Shown here: in pieces, positions 39,475 to 50,170 of the stretch
How the letters are laid out: each line of letters opens with the position of its first letter
Position numbering within the stretch: position 1 is the first letter of the stretch
Position numbers and translations under genes: made by a program
Notes under the pieces: generated by a model
What the model saw: the letters and a program-made list of their open reading frames with translations, nothing else
Told to the model about the DNA's origin: nothing
Database searches by the model: none
Assembly (NCBI RefSeq): GCF_000350225.1
Contig: NW_005178895.1
Span: forward strand, 124,001 to 188,000
Length of the DNA stretch: 64,000 nucleotides
Direction of reading: 5' to 3'
Source: Chondrus crispus
Lineage: Eukaryota; Rhodophyta; Florideophyceae; Gigartinales; Gigartinaceae

Positions 39475-42400
39475 CTATCCAGGTATCGCGTGCGCGACTT
39501 GCGCCGGCAGGGGCAACGGTTTCCTTCTGAAATACGTGACGGCCGCACTGCGGGGTAATCGCTCAATGGGCTCCCACGTCGCGTCCTCGGACGTATAACC
39601 GTACCATCTTACTTTGAGAATTAATTTCTCCTCGTCGAAGCCGTGGTCCACGATCTTGTCGATCACATATTCCTGGCTCTCGCCTCCTTCTTCCTGCGTG
39701 TCCAACCGTCCTTCCCCCTTCCGAAGGGCCAGCGGCTCATTCTCACCCTGCTCTTCCGAACCTCCCATCTCTTGTAGATCGGGCGAGGGGTGCGCAGCTT
39801 CCTTATTTATCAAAGGTCCGTCATCCGTCCTATCCTTCGCTTGCGCGGCGGGTTCTTCTCGTTCCCCTTCTCGATTGAGGAACTGTAGCGCTTGCCGTAG
39901 CCCGATTACCGGCGCGTAGTCCATGGGACTAGGGGCTAATTCGACTCTTTCTCGCGACACGCGCTCTTCCTGGTCGCTGATGGCAATGACGACCGTATTC
40001 TCAGTTGACCCCTTCACTTGATACGGACCCATAGCCACTTGTGCCAACTTATGTTTCGGCTCGGTGGCCGTGCCTTGCTCCTTTCGAAGGAATACGTATG
40101 ATCCTGAAGGGATGTCATACTTCGGCTTGCGGAGCCTTGCGTCGAAATTTTGCTTGTAGCGCGCTTCTTCTTTCCGCAAGCTCTTACCAGCGCCTTTCAT
40201 CAGGCTTTTTAACCACGACTGCCATTTCTGGTAGTACGCTCGATTCGAGCTAAATCCTTCCAAAATTGGCTGTGCTTGTAACGCAATGCTTCTCGGCGCC
40301 CGAGCTAACACCAGCTCGAAGGGCGCGATGTTCGTAGTTCGATGAACTTGCGTGTCGTATGCGAACGTCACAGCGTCGCTAAATAGGTCCCAGTCCTTGG
40401 GATGCTCTCTAACATATTTTCGCAACACGGAAGTCAGCGTGCGGTTAAACCTCTCAACTTGGCCGTTGGCTTGCGGGTGGTACGTAGTCGTGAACACATT
40501 GCGTATGCCGAGAATTCGGCAGACGTTCTGAAAGAACCGGGCCGTGAACTGTGTTCCATTGTCGGACAGCAGCTTGGCCAGCGGTCCGTACACGAATACC
40601 CAATGGTGAACGAAGGCTTGTGCGATGTGCGCAGCTGATATCTTCTTCAACGGTACGGTTCGTACCAGTTTCGAGTATTGATCGCTGGTCACGAGAATAT
40701 ACCGATTTCCTCGTTTAGTTGTAATTAGCTCGCCGAGGATGTCGATTGCGACAAACTCCAGCCGAGCTTTGGGCGTGAACAGCTTCATTTCCTTCCTGTT
40801 TTTTCTTAACCTCACCCTTTCCCGCGCACATGCGGCGCAATTCTTCGCGACTGCATAGCAGTCTAGGGCCATCGTAGGCCAGTAAAAATATCTTCTAAAT
40901 GTCTTGTAAAGTTTCCTGCCTCCCGGGTGGCCTGCCAATTTTGCGTAGTGGCTCAATCCTAGGACGCGGTCCCTTAACGATTGTGGTATCACCACTTGTA
41001 CAAACTCCGCCGCGGTACGGCATAGAGTTCCTTCGAGTTCCTCAGTCTCCATGCTGAACGTTCTCACCTTTCCGGCGTCCATTTCTTCCTTGATGCGGTT
41101 GCAGAAGGGGTCGACGGCTTGCTCGCGAATGAGCTCCTCCGGAGCGACAGCTTGGAATTGATCGAAGCGCTCAGGGGCGGTCCCCCCCTCAAGAGCGAGG
41201 ATGTCGTCTAACCCGTCAAAACTGTCCTCTTCCTCCACTGTACCCTCGGCCGGTTCGGCCATAAAGCATGGGATTTCGTCGTCCATTTCGTCGACGGTTT
41301 CTCCTGCGGTCCACAATCTTGACAGGGCATCAGCTTGACTATTCGCCTTGCCCTTCTTGTACTTGATTTCGAAATCGAATTCCGAGAGGCGGAGCCTCCA
41401 TCGGATTAATCTCCCGCTGGGGTCGGTTACGTTCATCAACCACCTCAATGAGGCATGGTCGGTATGCACAATGAAGTGCTCGCCATATAGATGTGGTCTT
41501 AAAGTCTGTACGGCCCAAATTACCGCTAGACATTCTTTTTCTGATACATAATAGTTTCTCTCGGCTGCGGATAACGTTCTTGAAAAGAACCCGATGGGTT
41601 TACGTTGCGCATCCGGGTGCGTTTGAAATAATGCAGCGCCGATTTGATAGTCGCTTGCATCGGTGTCTACCGAGTATGGTAGGTTCTTCTTCGGCAGCGC
41701 CAACACAGGTGGCGCCAAGATAGCGTCTTTGAGCTTGTGAAAAGCTTTTTCGCACGGTTCGTCAAATCCTTCCAACTGGACCGGTTGTCCCTTCTTCAAT
41801 AGTTGATTGAGCGGATGCGCAATTTTCGCATAATGCGGAACGAATCTGCGGTAGACATTACGAAGTCCCAAGAAGCTCCTGAGCCGGGTCTGCGTTTAAG
41901 GGTACTTCACTTGTTCCAATGCGACGGTTCGCGCAGCGTCAACTTCCAATATACCTGGCCGAACGACATGGCCCAGATACTTGATCTTTTCGACGAAAAA
42001 TTCGCACTTGCGAAGCTTGAGCTTCACACCTGCCTTCTCCAATACAGAACGCATTTCATCCATGTGCACGATGTGCTCCTTCTATGACTTGCAAAAAATT
42101 ATGATGTCATCCAGATACACCAAACAGCATTTCCAACGGAACGGAGAGAGCAGGATATCCATTGCTCTCTGAAACGTCGCTGGCGCGTTAGTTAGCCCAA
42201 AGGGCATTCTTGAGAAGCGATACAGTCCTGAGTGACACGAAAATGCGGTCTTGTCGCGGTCGCGCTCAGGGATAGGCATCTGCCAATATCCCGAGATCGC
42301 GTCCAACGCGGAGAAAACCTTGGTGTCACCAAGCGAGTCCAGGCACTCATCCATGCGCGGTAAAGGGTACGTGTCCTTTACCGTTACCGCGTTTAACCGG

Positions 42401-43745
42401 CGATAGTCTACGCAAAAGCGCATCGATCCGTCCGGCTTCGGCGCTAATAAAACGGGCGACGCCCATTCTGACTGCGCCGGTTCGATGACTCCTGCTTCTA
42501 ACATCTTCTGTACTTCTGCGTCCTCGACCTCCCCAGCCTTTGGACCGGCTCGGTAGGGAGCTTGCGCAATTGGCCTTGTATCCGGGGCCAGTTCAATTCG
42601 GTGGACCGTGGTGTTGATCTCACCGAGGGTCCCATCCCACATGCAGGAATATTTTTTCAACATCCGACGGAATCTTTCGCGCAGCCCGTTCGGCACGTGG
42701 CTCAGGTCGAGTTCCTCTACGTCCAGCGGGGGAGGCTCAATCCGCCGCTCCGGCGTCGTAGTTGCCGTCGCGGAGAGCCTTTCCTCCCGTTCTCCTTGCT
42801 GGTCCTCGCGATCTTGATCCGACGGTTCGCATCTTGCCTCGCCCGTAGGCGTCTTGGTGGAATTAGGAAAATTTTCCTTCTTCCTTTCTTGAATTCCGAG
42901 AACTTCACCAATGGTGGTTTTGCTCTCGGGCGCGGCTCTCGGGTGCAGTAATAATTCTGCCACCACTTGGCCTTTTTGCACCCTGACAGCGTACGTCCTA
43001 AAATTCGCAACGAGTAAACGAAATGGCCTGTCAGGCTCAACCTGAACGACACCAGTCGTGCACGTCAACCCGTGCCTTTCGTACAACGACGAGTACGGCT
43101 GAACCACAACGAAGCCCGCCCTCTTCGAGGTGCATTCCACGACGCGTTGCGTCCCTGGCTCGATAGTCGTGGCTCTTGCCACTTTTACCTTAGGAGAAAT
43201 TCGCTCCACCTTTCCATCACTCTCGTCCTCTCCCGGGACGAGATTCTTCTTCCCTTTTCTCGTCGAGAACCGCCTAACTATCGGAACCTCCGAGAAATCC
43301 GGCAACTCAACCGTTTTCTTCTTTGGATAAATTGCTTCCACAAACCGGTCACAGTAGTTCGCGCCTAGAATTAGCGGGACGGCTAGTTTTCGCGTACAAT
43401 AAACTCGGCTGCGGCCACAAATTTTCCAAGCCTCACAGGCATTCCAATTGTGCCGAGAGTCTGGAGTGGCCTGTTGTTCGCGTCGCCAATGTCTTGGGTC
43501 GGTCCGTAGGACACTAGAGATTCCATTCCAGCCGGGAGTTCCGATCTTCGCACAAGGTTTGGTCCCGCGCCGGTGTCTAATACAGACAACACCCGGCTCA
43601 TCAGTCCGACTGTTGGTCCAATGTCCGCGTAAACTTTGTAGTTTTTTCGCGCAAGAACCAAAATCTTCTCGGGACACTCCCTTCGCTTAACCCTGTACCA
43701 GGGTCTTCGAACTTCTTCCAGCGGATGATCTCGGGCTCGGCTCAA
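39475..43745 (-). pseudogene. pol: Gypsy Pol with chromodomain, broken by two stops and a frameshift
   Basis: In transcription order: aspartic protease (VLDTGAGPNLV), a one-base frame change near 43385-43395, then its C-terminal part (LILGANYCDRF). Reverse transcriptase follows with WASPVLLAPKPDGSMRFCVD, then YPLPRMDE and YLDDIII. RNase H has DTDASDYQIGAAL and TDHASLRWL. Integrase has the HHCC finger (HYAKLAGHPGG, then CAACA) and catalytic motifs AIDILGE, SDNGTQF and QANGQVERFNR. A C-terminal chromodomain closes it (YVIDKIVDHGFD, then KVRWYGY and DATWEP), placing it with chromoviruses. A TAG (42084-42082) just after the YLDD motif and a TAA (about 41889) before SFLGLRNVYRRF lie in one continuous frame. 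Fresh nonsense changes are likely. Confidence 0.9.
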
Positions 43746-43903
43746 AATTTTCTTGACTTGAGCTGGCCCTTTGAGCTAATCCACCAATCCAACAACCTCT
43801 TCATCGGGGCCTAATTTTTCCCTTAGAGACGGGGAACGGGGCCGAGCCCCGGGCACAGTACGTCGACTCTGTGCCTCTCGCGGCTCATGCGAGATTCCCC
43901 TCT

Positions 43904-46274
43904 CTAGTTTTCCTGCCGCTGCGGGTTCCTTCTCACGTCCGACGACGCGGGCCCCGCGGCGGGCCTTCTGAAGGGTTGGTTCGGCCTCGGCGTTGAAGCA
44001 CTCGGCGTGCTCGCCATCTGCGAATCAAACCAATTCTTGACCTTCAAGTAACTCGTCGATGGTATCCCTAACCTCTCCATCGGAGACAACGCCTCATAAT
44101 TTTCCAAAACTCGGTGCATTTCCCGGAGGGAAAGAATGCACGTTGGCGCGGCGTGCCCCTTTTCGTAACAATGATAGCACACCAGTCCGTGCGTCTTGAC
44201 GGGATATTGCGGTCTAGGTCCTCCACGGGCCGGCGGCCTTCCTTGAAGTTGCGGCCCTCCTATCCAGCCTGGCCTTCGAAACGTCGTACCCTTGTCTTCC
44301 ATCGGAATGCGCGGCGCCGGCGTGTGGCCGCGCCCCCGAAACGTCATCACGGGATCCGTGGGCTCTGAAAACGACTCCGTCGTGTATGTGGGCGTCGGTA
44401 AGGTTGACGACCCGCTTGCCCCGTAGTCCTCGTGTCCGTAGCCCTCCGATGGCTCAATAAAATTGCCTTCGGCTACCAAGGCTCCTTCATACTGATTTTC
44501 GCTGCTTCCGTGCGCACCGCGTTCATCCAACGCGGAGATTGTCTCGGCTAAGTGAACGGCGCCCTGACTTCTACGACCGGGATAAGAAGCCCTCGGCTTC
44601 TTATCCGCCCTGATCGTCGACGGCGTCTGAATCGTGACCTTCTTGGTCTTCTTGTCCTTAGCGCGGCTCGCCGAGCCATGCGCCTTCGCGTAATTAACTA
44701 GTCTCAAAAACGAAACGTCTCGATTGTCTTGTCCGTATTGAGATACCATTGGCTGGATACTCGAATCGAGTCCTTCAATAAACATCGTCATTTGTTCTTC
44801 CATCGAATATACGTTTCCACATCGATTGCTCGCGTCCGTCAGACGGATATAAAATTCCATCTCGTCTTCAGACGGTCTTTGCTGAACTTCTTGCAATGCG
44901 AGCACAGCTTGACGGATCGCCTCGTCGGTTGCGAAACTCCTCAACAACCACTGTACGGCCTCCGGTCAAACGGATACCTTTCGTGGTGGGACCCGGCCGT
45001 CTGAGACACCGAAGTGAACTGTCTCAAGGCGATGCCGCTTAGAAATTCGGGCAACAAGCGGATCGCTTGCCCCTCGTTCATTTCTTGAGTATCAAACTCT
45101 TGAACTAATTTTGCCAAAAAATCCAACACAAGGACCCCGCCCTCACCTGTGAACGTGTTGTCCTTCTTCACCTTAGGCGGAATATCTCTCCTGATTTTTC
45201 GTACGGCGGTCCGCCGGTAACTTGACAAATTGTCTGCGGGTTCCGCAAGCGGTACGTTCGGTACGAAAGTAATTTCTTGAAGAGGTAGTTGGTCGGATTC
45301 AGCGCCTCCAACTCCTCCCATCGCGGCCCGCGCCGCGTTGCGACATCTTCGGGCTCCGCGTCCTTGTCTCTCCGCGAGGCGGACGAAGTGATCCCGCCCC
45401 GTCTGGAGGTAATTTTCTTGCCCTGCGAATTTCCTTTTCCTTCCTCTGAACGATGTTCGGAATCGCTGGCATGGTTCGACGAACCGTCGTCACCATCTTC
45501 GGAAAGACCATTTGACTCGGTCATGGAGTCTTGGTCCTCCGGCTCGTCACTACCGTGACTCTTGCTCCGGCGTCGCAGAATCTTCCTCGAAGTCTTCGAC
45601 TTGGAACTCCGCTGCACCGCGGCCTTGTCCTTCTTCGATCGACGGTCGCCTTCTCGACCCGTTGGGAGCGGCTCTTGCGCGGCGACCTGTTCAAGGTCCT
45701 TGAGACGATGAGCGGCGCGGTCGAACCTGTCGTCGATACTGCTTCTAAATTTACCTAAGGACTCCAAAGCTTGATTCGCGTCGCGCCTTGCGTCCTTGAC
45801 TGAACTTTTCATCGAAGCTAGGACCTCCGGCTCCAGACCGTCGGTCGCCTCACCTTGCTCCTTCTCGACGAGATCCACTCGAGCCGATAGCTCTCCTAAA
45901 GCAGTGTGGAACTCGGATGCTTGCAACTCCAGTTGCTTCCGGACGAGGGCTAATTCAGCCTCGAGATTTTTCGTCATCTCTTGGCGAATTTCCTCGCCCA
46001 TCTTCTCGAACCTGTAGGATAGGTTATCCTTGTCGGCTTCAACCCCCGTCGGGGATTCTTGACCTTCGGGATCCGTGGCCGTATTGGCCTGGCTTCGGGT
46101 GCGAGGACCCCGCCGGATCCTCGACGCCCTTGCCGATCCGCTCCTACTCGCCCCGGGACCGACGTCCCCGGGTGCGCTTGTCGAAATCGCTCGTACGAGC
46201 GAACGTACACAAAAAAAAGTTACAAACAAAAATAAAAATGAGACTCCGTCACCCAGACCACCTTTGTAGTGCAA
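43904..46274 (-). pseudogene. gag: Gypsy Gag, frameshifted
   Basis: The N-terminal part (46274 to about 45230) is highly charged with a predicted coiled coil (MGEEIRQEMTKNLEAELALV region) and basic/acidic Ser-rich tracts. Its first ATG is at 46001; upstream the frame is open but lacks ATG. A frame change near 45250 leads to the capsid-like part (DNTFTGEGGVLVLDFL, then LPEFLSGIALRQF). Another near 44950 leads to the frame ending at 43904, with RPSEDEMEFYIRL and a CCHC knuckle CYHCYEKGHAAPTC. It would package the RNA; as it stands it cannot be made as one protein. Confidence 0.8.
46246..46260 (-). other. Second primer-site-like sequence
   Basis: Minus strand TGGTCTGGGTGACGG, four bases inside an LTR-edge copy TTGCACTACA (46274-46265). 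It has the same layout as the site at 46331-46346. The matching tRNA was not identified. Confidence 0.4.
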
Positions 46275-46350
46275 CTCCAGGCCGAAGCTGTCGTCGACAC
46301 AATTCTAGGTCGGGTTTGCTGTAGACAATTCTAGGTCGGGAGACCACTTT
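46265..46350 (-). repeat. 86-bp duplicated LTR-edge/leader segment
   Basis: Begins with the LTR edge TGTAGTGCAA and contains a partial internal duplication (AATTCTAGGTCGGG twice). It lies between two primer-like sites and may come from template switching during reverse transcription. Confidence 0.4.
46331..46346 (-). other. Primer-binding site candidate
   Basis: Minus strand TGGTCTCCCGACCTAG starts four bases after the end of the 5' LTR. TGG fits pairing with a tRNA CCA end; the tRNA is not identified. Confidence 0.55.
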
Positions 46351-47398
46351 TGTAGTGCAAGGTACCTGGCGGGCCGCGAACACAGTCCGACGGTCAAACA
46401 AAAAGAAGAAAACAATAACAGCAACAAACACTGCCGATGGCACGCGCTACGGAGCGTTCGAGACTCGTTTTCCCCTTGTGTGGGCTTGCAGCCCACGGCA
46501 GCTCAACTCCGACGGGGGGGGGGGGTGAAGGAAAGATACCCGGCCCGGGAGGATAATGGTGGTAGAGACTTGTGAAGACTTGAGTGCTCGACGAGTGCGG
46601 GTTGGGCTTGTCTACGAGAATGTAACCGCGGTTCGCCGGGTTGTAAGGCCAATGCTCGGCGAGCGTCTTCAGCACCTTGGGTATAATTCAAGGTCTTCGA
46701 GGGGGGCTTGTTCAGCACTACCCGACGGGATTGTAACCGTGTAGCAACGCTACTACCGACGTGTTGCCCGATGGCTAAAAACACCCTCACCAGCGCGATC
46801 GCAATCGCGGTAGGTGGTACCAACTCTGTCTTATGCAGTAAGACATTCGACGGAAGCGTCGTCGCAACAGCCTTCCGACGGAACTTGAAATAGTAGCAGC
46901 GCTACACAACGTGTTGCCCGATGGCCAAAACACCTACACCGGATCGGTCGCAACCAACTCCAGTGGAACCAACATAATTAAGGGAAAAATAGAGGTAGAG
47001 ATAGAAAAGAATAGGGCAATAAAGGAAAAAGAAAAGGGAACCTCCGAGCGCAAAGGATGCCGTAGGCTTAGGTAAAAGGGAGCGTCTTGGTAGAGACGGA
47101 CGTCGACCAAGGCGACATTCAACTCTGGCAACTCGGGTTACCTTTACTGACTCGGTGGTCAGAGAGCTAAGGTATATATCGCCCCGCCGGAGCCACTACA
47201 GTAGCTCGCGGCGCTAGATCCTAGATCAAATCTAGTGTCAGCAAAATTAATGTCAACTAATTAACTAAATAAAATAAAATAATTAAAAATTAAAACTGCG
47301 CAATTATTCACACGTGTGTCCCCCAACCCGGACTACTTTTCATATCCAAATATTTTCCTTTCTTTTCACCCCCCTTTTCAGGTGCGTATTGCACTACA
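46351..47398 (-). repeat. 5' LTR of the gypsy element
   Basis: 1048 bp, inverted ends TGTAGTGCAA/TTGCACTACA, nearly the same as 32862-33903. The central patch CTTCCGACGGAAC at about 46873 agrees with the LTR at 49162, not with its own partner LTR. Contains the ACACGTGTGT palindrome near its right end. Confidence 0.9.
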
Positions 47399-47421
47399 CG
47401 CGGGGCGGTCAGTGTTCTACA
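47399..47421 (-). repeat. Right end of split old LTR, with target duplication
   Basis: CGCGG (target duplication, 47399-47403) followed by GGCGGTCAGTGTTCTACA, the terminal bases of old LTR copy C; the purine tract (minus strand) follows. Confidence 0.65.
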
Positions 47422-47726
47422 TAGCCCCCCTCTTAAAATAGAGCGTCCGCGCGAACGGTAATTTCCGCGAAATGTTGAGGAGTTGAAGGTTCCGGACCCC
47501 CCCACCGTCCTGACACGCTCTAAGGGTAGGTTTCGACTGGGCGTACCGAAAGGGCAACGGGGGAAACGTCTCGAGATTTTCCTGCAGCTACACCGTTCGA
47601 GATGGCGGAGTTCGGGTACCCTTTCGGGGGAGAAACCGCCTCGAGGGGCGACGGATGGCCTCGTCCGCGCGAGATGTGGGGACACAACATGTATGACGAC
47701 CCCTCCTCTTCGACAGGCCGCCGTTC
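47422..47726. other. Internal leader of the old element, copy C
   Basis: Aligns with 2504-2810. No gene; leads into the ORF at 47727. Confidence 0.5.
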
Positions 47727-48503
47727 ATGTCCGCGGACGGTTTACGCGACGCGGAGGTAGTGCGGAGCTATGCAACCGCTACGGGTGAACTCCCCGGAGG
47801 GCTCAGCTTATCATCTGTGATGTCCCGGGACTTCACACACCGTTTGGTGGTGGAGCCGGAGTTATTACGGCCAGGGTACCGGCGTTTGAGCACTGCGGCC
47901 AAGGTGGCTTTCGTGGAACTAGTACGGCAGAGAATTCGCTGGACGCCGTGCAATCGGCTGCTTCCCCGGGCATGGGATATGGACACTTGGGCATATCGCA
48001 GTGATGCCGATCTTGGTTATGTCGCTAATTTAAAGCGGATTAGGGACAATCTCTCCCCAAGGGGGGAAGTTCCCTGAGTGTTGCTCTTGGCCAGGAGGGA
48101 AGCGATCCTCCCTCCAGGGTTTGAAGATCGTCCACAGCGACTGAGTGACCCCTCGATGCACAGCAAGTTGAAGTTTGAACGTCGCATGCGTAACCGAATG
48201 GGGGTGTTTGTCGCTTACGAGTGGGTGGAAATTACCACCTTCGAGCGGGACGTGCTCAGCACGCGGTACCCGGAAGTACCGGCGTGGTTTGCCCAGTATG
48301 AAGTCCCTGCGGACTTCATAGCTGAAGTGCCACCGTGTTTGGTGTATTATGGACTGAGGATCATGGAAGATCCTCAGTCCTCCCGCTGGATGATATTTTT
48401 GAGCGAGTGGCTCGCCATCGTGGCCAAGCGCTTCCTATGGGCTGCCTGCGACGGACGGGTGTACGTCCTCCCCCCTAGCAAACCAACCGTGGTATGCGTG
48501 TAG
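47727..48503 (+). pseudogene. Diverged relative of the 650-aa antisense ORF
   Basis: The ATG at 47727 opens a frame with one TGA (48075-48077) and otherwise open to 48503. It shares the order of motifs with the 34027 protein: LRPGYRR, then VELVRQRIRW, MDTWAY, KFERRMRNRMGVFVAYEW, PAWFAQYE, LVYYGLRIMEDPQSS, SEWLAIVAKRFLWAACD and VYVLPP. Similarity stops at about 48475, before the Pro/Ser-rich part, and the last codons are not native. Its position just inside the old LTR and on the strand opposite to the element's presumed gag-pol repeats the arrangement of the younger element. A perfect inverted repeat GGACTGAGGATC/GATCCTCAGTCC lies inside the frame at about 48350-48380. Function unknown. Confidence 0.65.
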
Positions 48504-49161
48504 TATGACTATTGGGGCATTTGCGCAATACGAACGTAGTATGTGTACCGTACGGATGCAGTGTATGTGATATGACCCATGCACTGTACTGTACTGTTGC
48601 GGGTCTGAATTTGATTCTTTCTTGACACGTGGGACACGCGAGAGCGGTTGCATATGACCCGGCTCCCAATGCGAGGCACAGCCCGACAGTGTCAGGCGAG
48701 GACATGGCGAGGACTTGGAGACGTTCCGGGAAGGGAGGCGGTGCGGTGACGCGAGGACGTTGCGGGACGACGAGAGCGTTTTGACCCAATGGCGTCGCTG
48801 GAGGCAGACAGGAGGCGCTGGCGAGGCCGCCAGGGCTACGGAAGGTGTCGGGCGGAAGCGCGCGCAGGACGTTGGGCAAGGGCGTAATGGTGAATACGGT
48901 GGCAGCAAGAGGGGAACGTGAGGCTCGGAGCGGACGGAAGGAGGTTCGCAACGGAAGGGTGGGCAAACGGACCGAGTCCTGGACGGTGGCGGCAGGCGCC
49001 CGCTCGAGGGATAGAGGACGGGATGCCGCCGATGGTTGCCAGTATCGACAGTATAAGTTAGTCGCAGCGCGTAGAAAGGAAGGCGATCGAGGGAGCAAGA
49101 GGCGACTTGGGAGTAAACTTGCGGACTACCTTCAGAAATCGCTGCTCTTTCGGTCCGTAGG
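48504..49161. other. No gene seen; junction sequence between elements
   Basis: Unrelated to the old element or the chromovirus. It has broken GC-rich frames on both strands. It begins where the old element is truncated and ends at an LTR. Confidence 0.35.
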
Positions 49162-50170
49162 TGTAGTGTAATGTGCCTGGCAGGCCGCGAACACAGTCCG
49201 ACGGTCAAACAAAAAGAAGAAAAACAGCAACAGCAACAACCACTGCCGATGGCACGCGCTACGGGGCGTTCGAGACTCCCTTTCCCCTTGTGTGGGCTTG
49301 CGGCCCACGGTAGCTCGACTCCGACGGGGGGGGGGGTGAAGGAAAGATACCCGGCCCGGGAGGATAATGGTGGTAGAGACTTGTGAAGACTTGAGTGCTC
49401 GACGAGTGCGGGTTGGGCTTGTCTACGAGAATGTTACCGCGGTTCGCTAGGTTTTAAGGCCAATGCTCGACGGGCGTCTTCAGCATCTTGGGTATAATTC
49501 AAGGTCTTCGACGGGGGCTCGATTAGCACTACCCGACGGGAACGTAACTATGTAGTAACGCTACGACCAACGTGTTGCCCGATGGCAAAACACCGACACC
49601 AATGCGATCGCAATCGCGGTTGGTGGTACCAACGCTGTCTTGTATGATAAGACCTTCGAAGGAGGCGTCGTTGCAACAGCCTTCCGACGGAACAGGACAC
49701 TGTAGCAACGCTACGACCTACGTGCAGCCCGATGGCAATCACACCAACACCGGATCGGTCGCGACCGACTCCAATGGAACCAACACAATTAAGGGAAAAA
49801 TAGATGTAGAGATAGAAAAGGTAAAAGGAGAAGGAAAAGGGACCCCCGAGCGCAAAGGATAAAGTAATCTGTAGTAGAAGGGAATGTCTTGTAAAAGACG
49901 GACTTCGACCAAGGCGATATCAAACTCTGGTAACTCGCGTTGGTTTATTGACTTGGTCGGTCAAAGGGCTAAGTTATATAGAGCCCCGCCGGGGCGAGTA
50001 CAGTAGCTCCCGGCTCTAGATTCTAGATCTAATTAGTAAATAAATTAAATAATTAAAATAATCGTGCGCTTCGTCGCACACGTGTGTCCCCCATACCCGG
50101 ACTACAGCATCCAATTTGTTTCCTTTTTCACTTCTTTTCACCCCCCTCGTCAGGTGCGTATTGCACTACA
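49162..50170 (-). repeat. LTR of a second gypsy copy
   Basis: 1009 bp, ends TGTAGTGTAA/TTGCACTACA, clearly more diverged from the other two LTRs than they are from each other. It is followed at 50171 by the purine tract and leader as in the 14.5-kb element, so it is a 3' LTR in minus orientation. No partner LTR or target duplication is present. Confidence 0.85.

Larger units (their letters stand above)
32862..47398 (-). mobile_element. 14.5-kb Ty3/gypsy chromovirus with antisense ORF
   Basis: Direct LTRs at 32862-33903 and 46351-47398, target duplication CGCGG, minus-strand gag-pol ending in a chromodomain, purine tract next to the low-coordinate LTR, and primer sites next to the high-coordinate LTR. 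These place the 5' LTR at the right. gag and pol carry several frameshifts and two stops, so the element is dead or non-autonomous. LTRs differ by roughly 14 substitutions by eye, a G-run length change and one ~30-bp replaced patch. Between pol and the 3' LTR lie 3.5 kb of non-coding DNA and a 650-codon ORF on the opposite strand. Such antisense ORFs are known in some plant Tat-lineage gypsy elements; here the protein is unrelated to anything I recognise. Confidence 0.9.
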
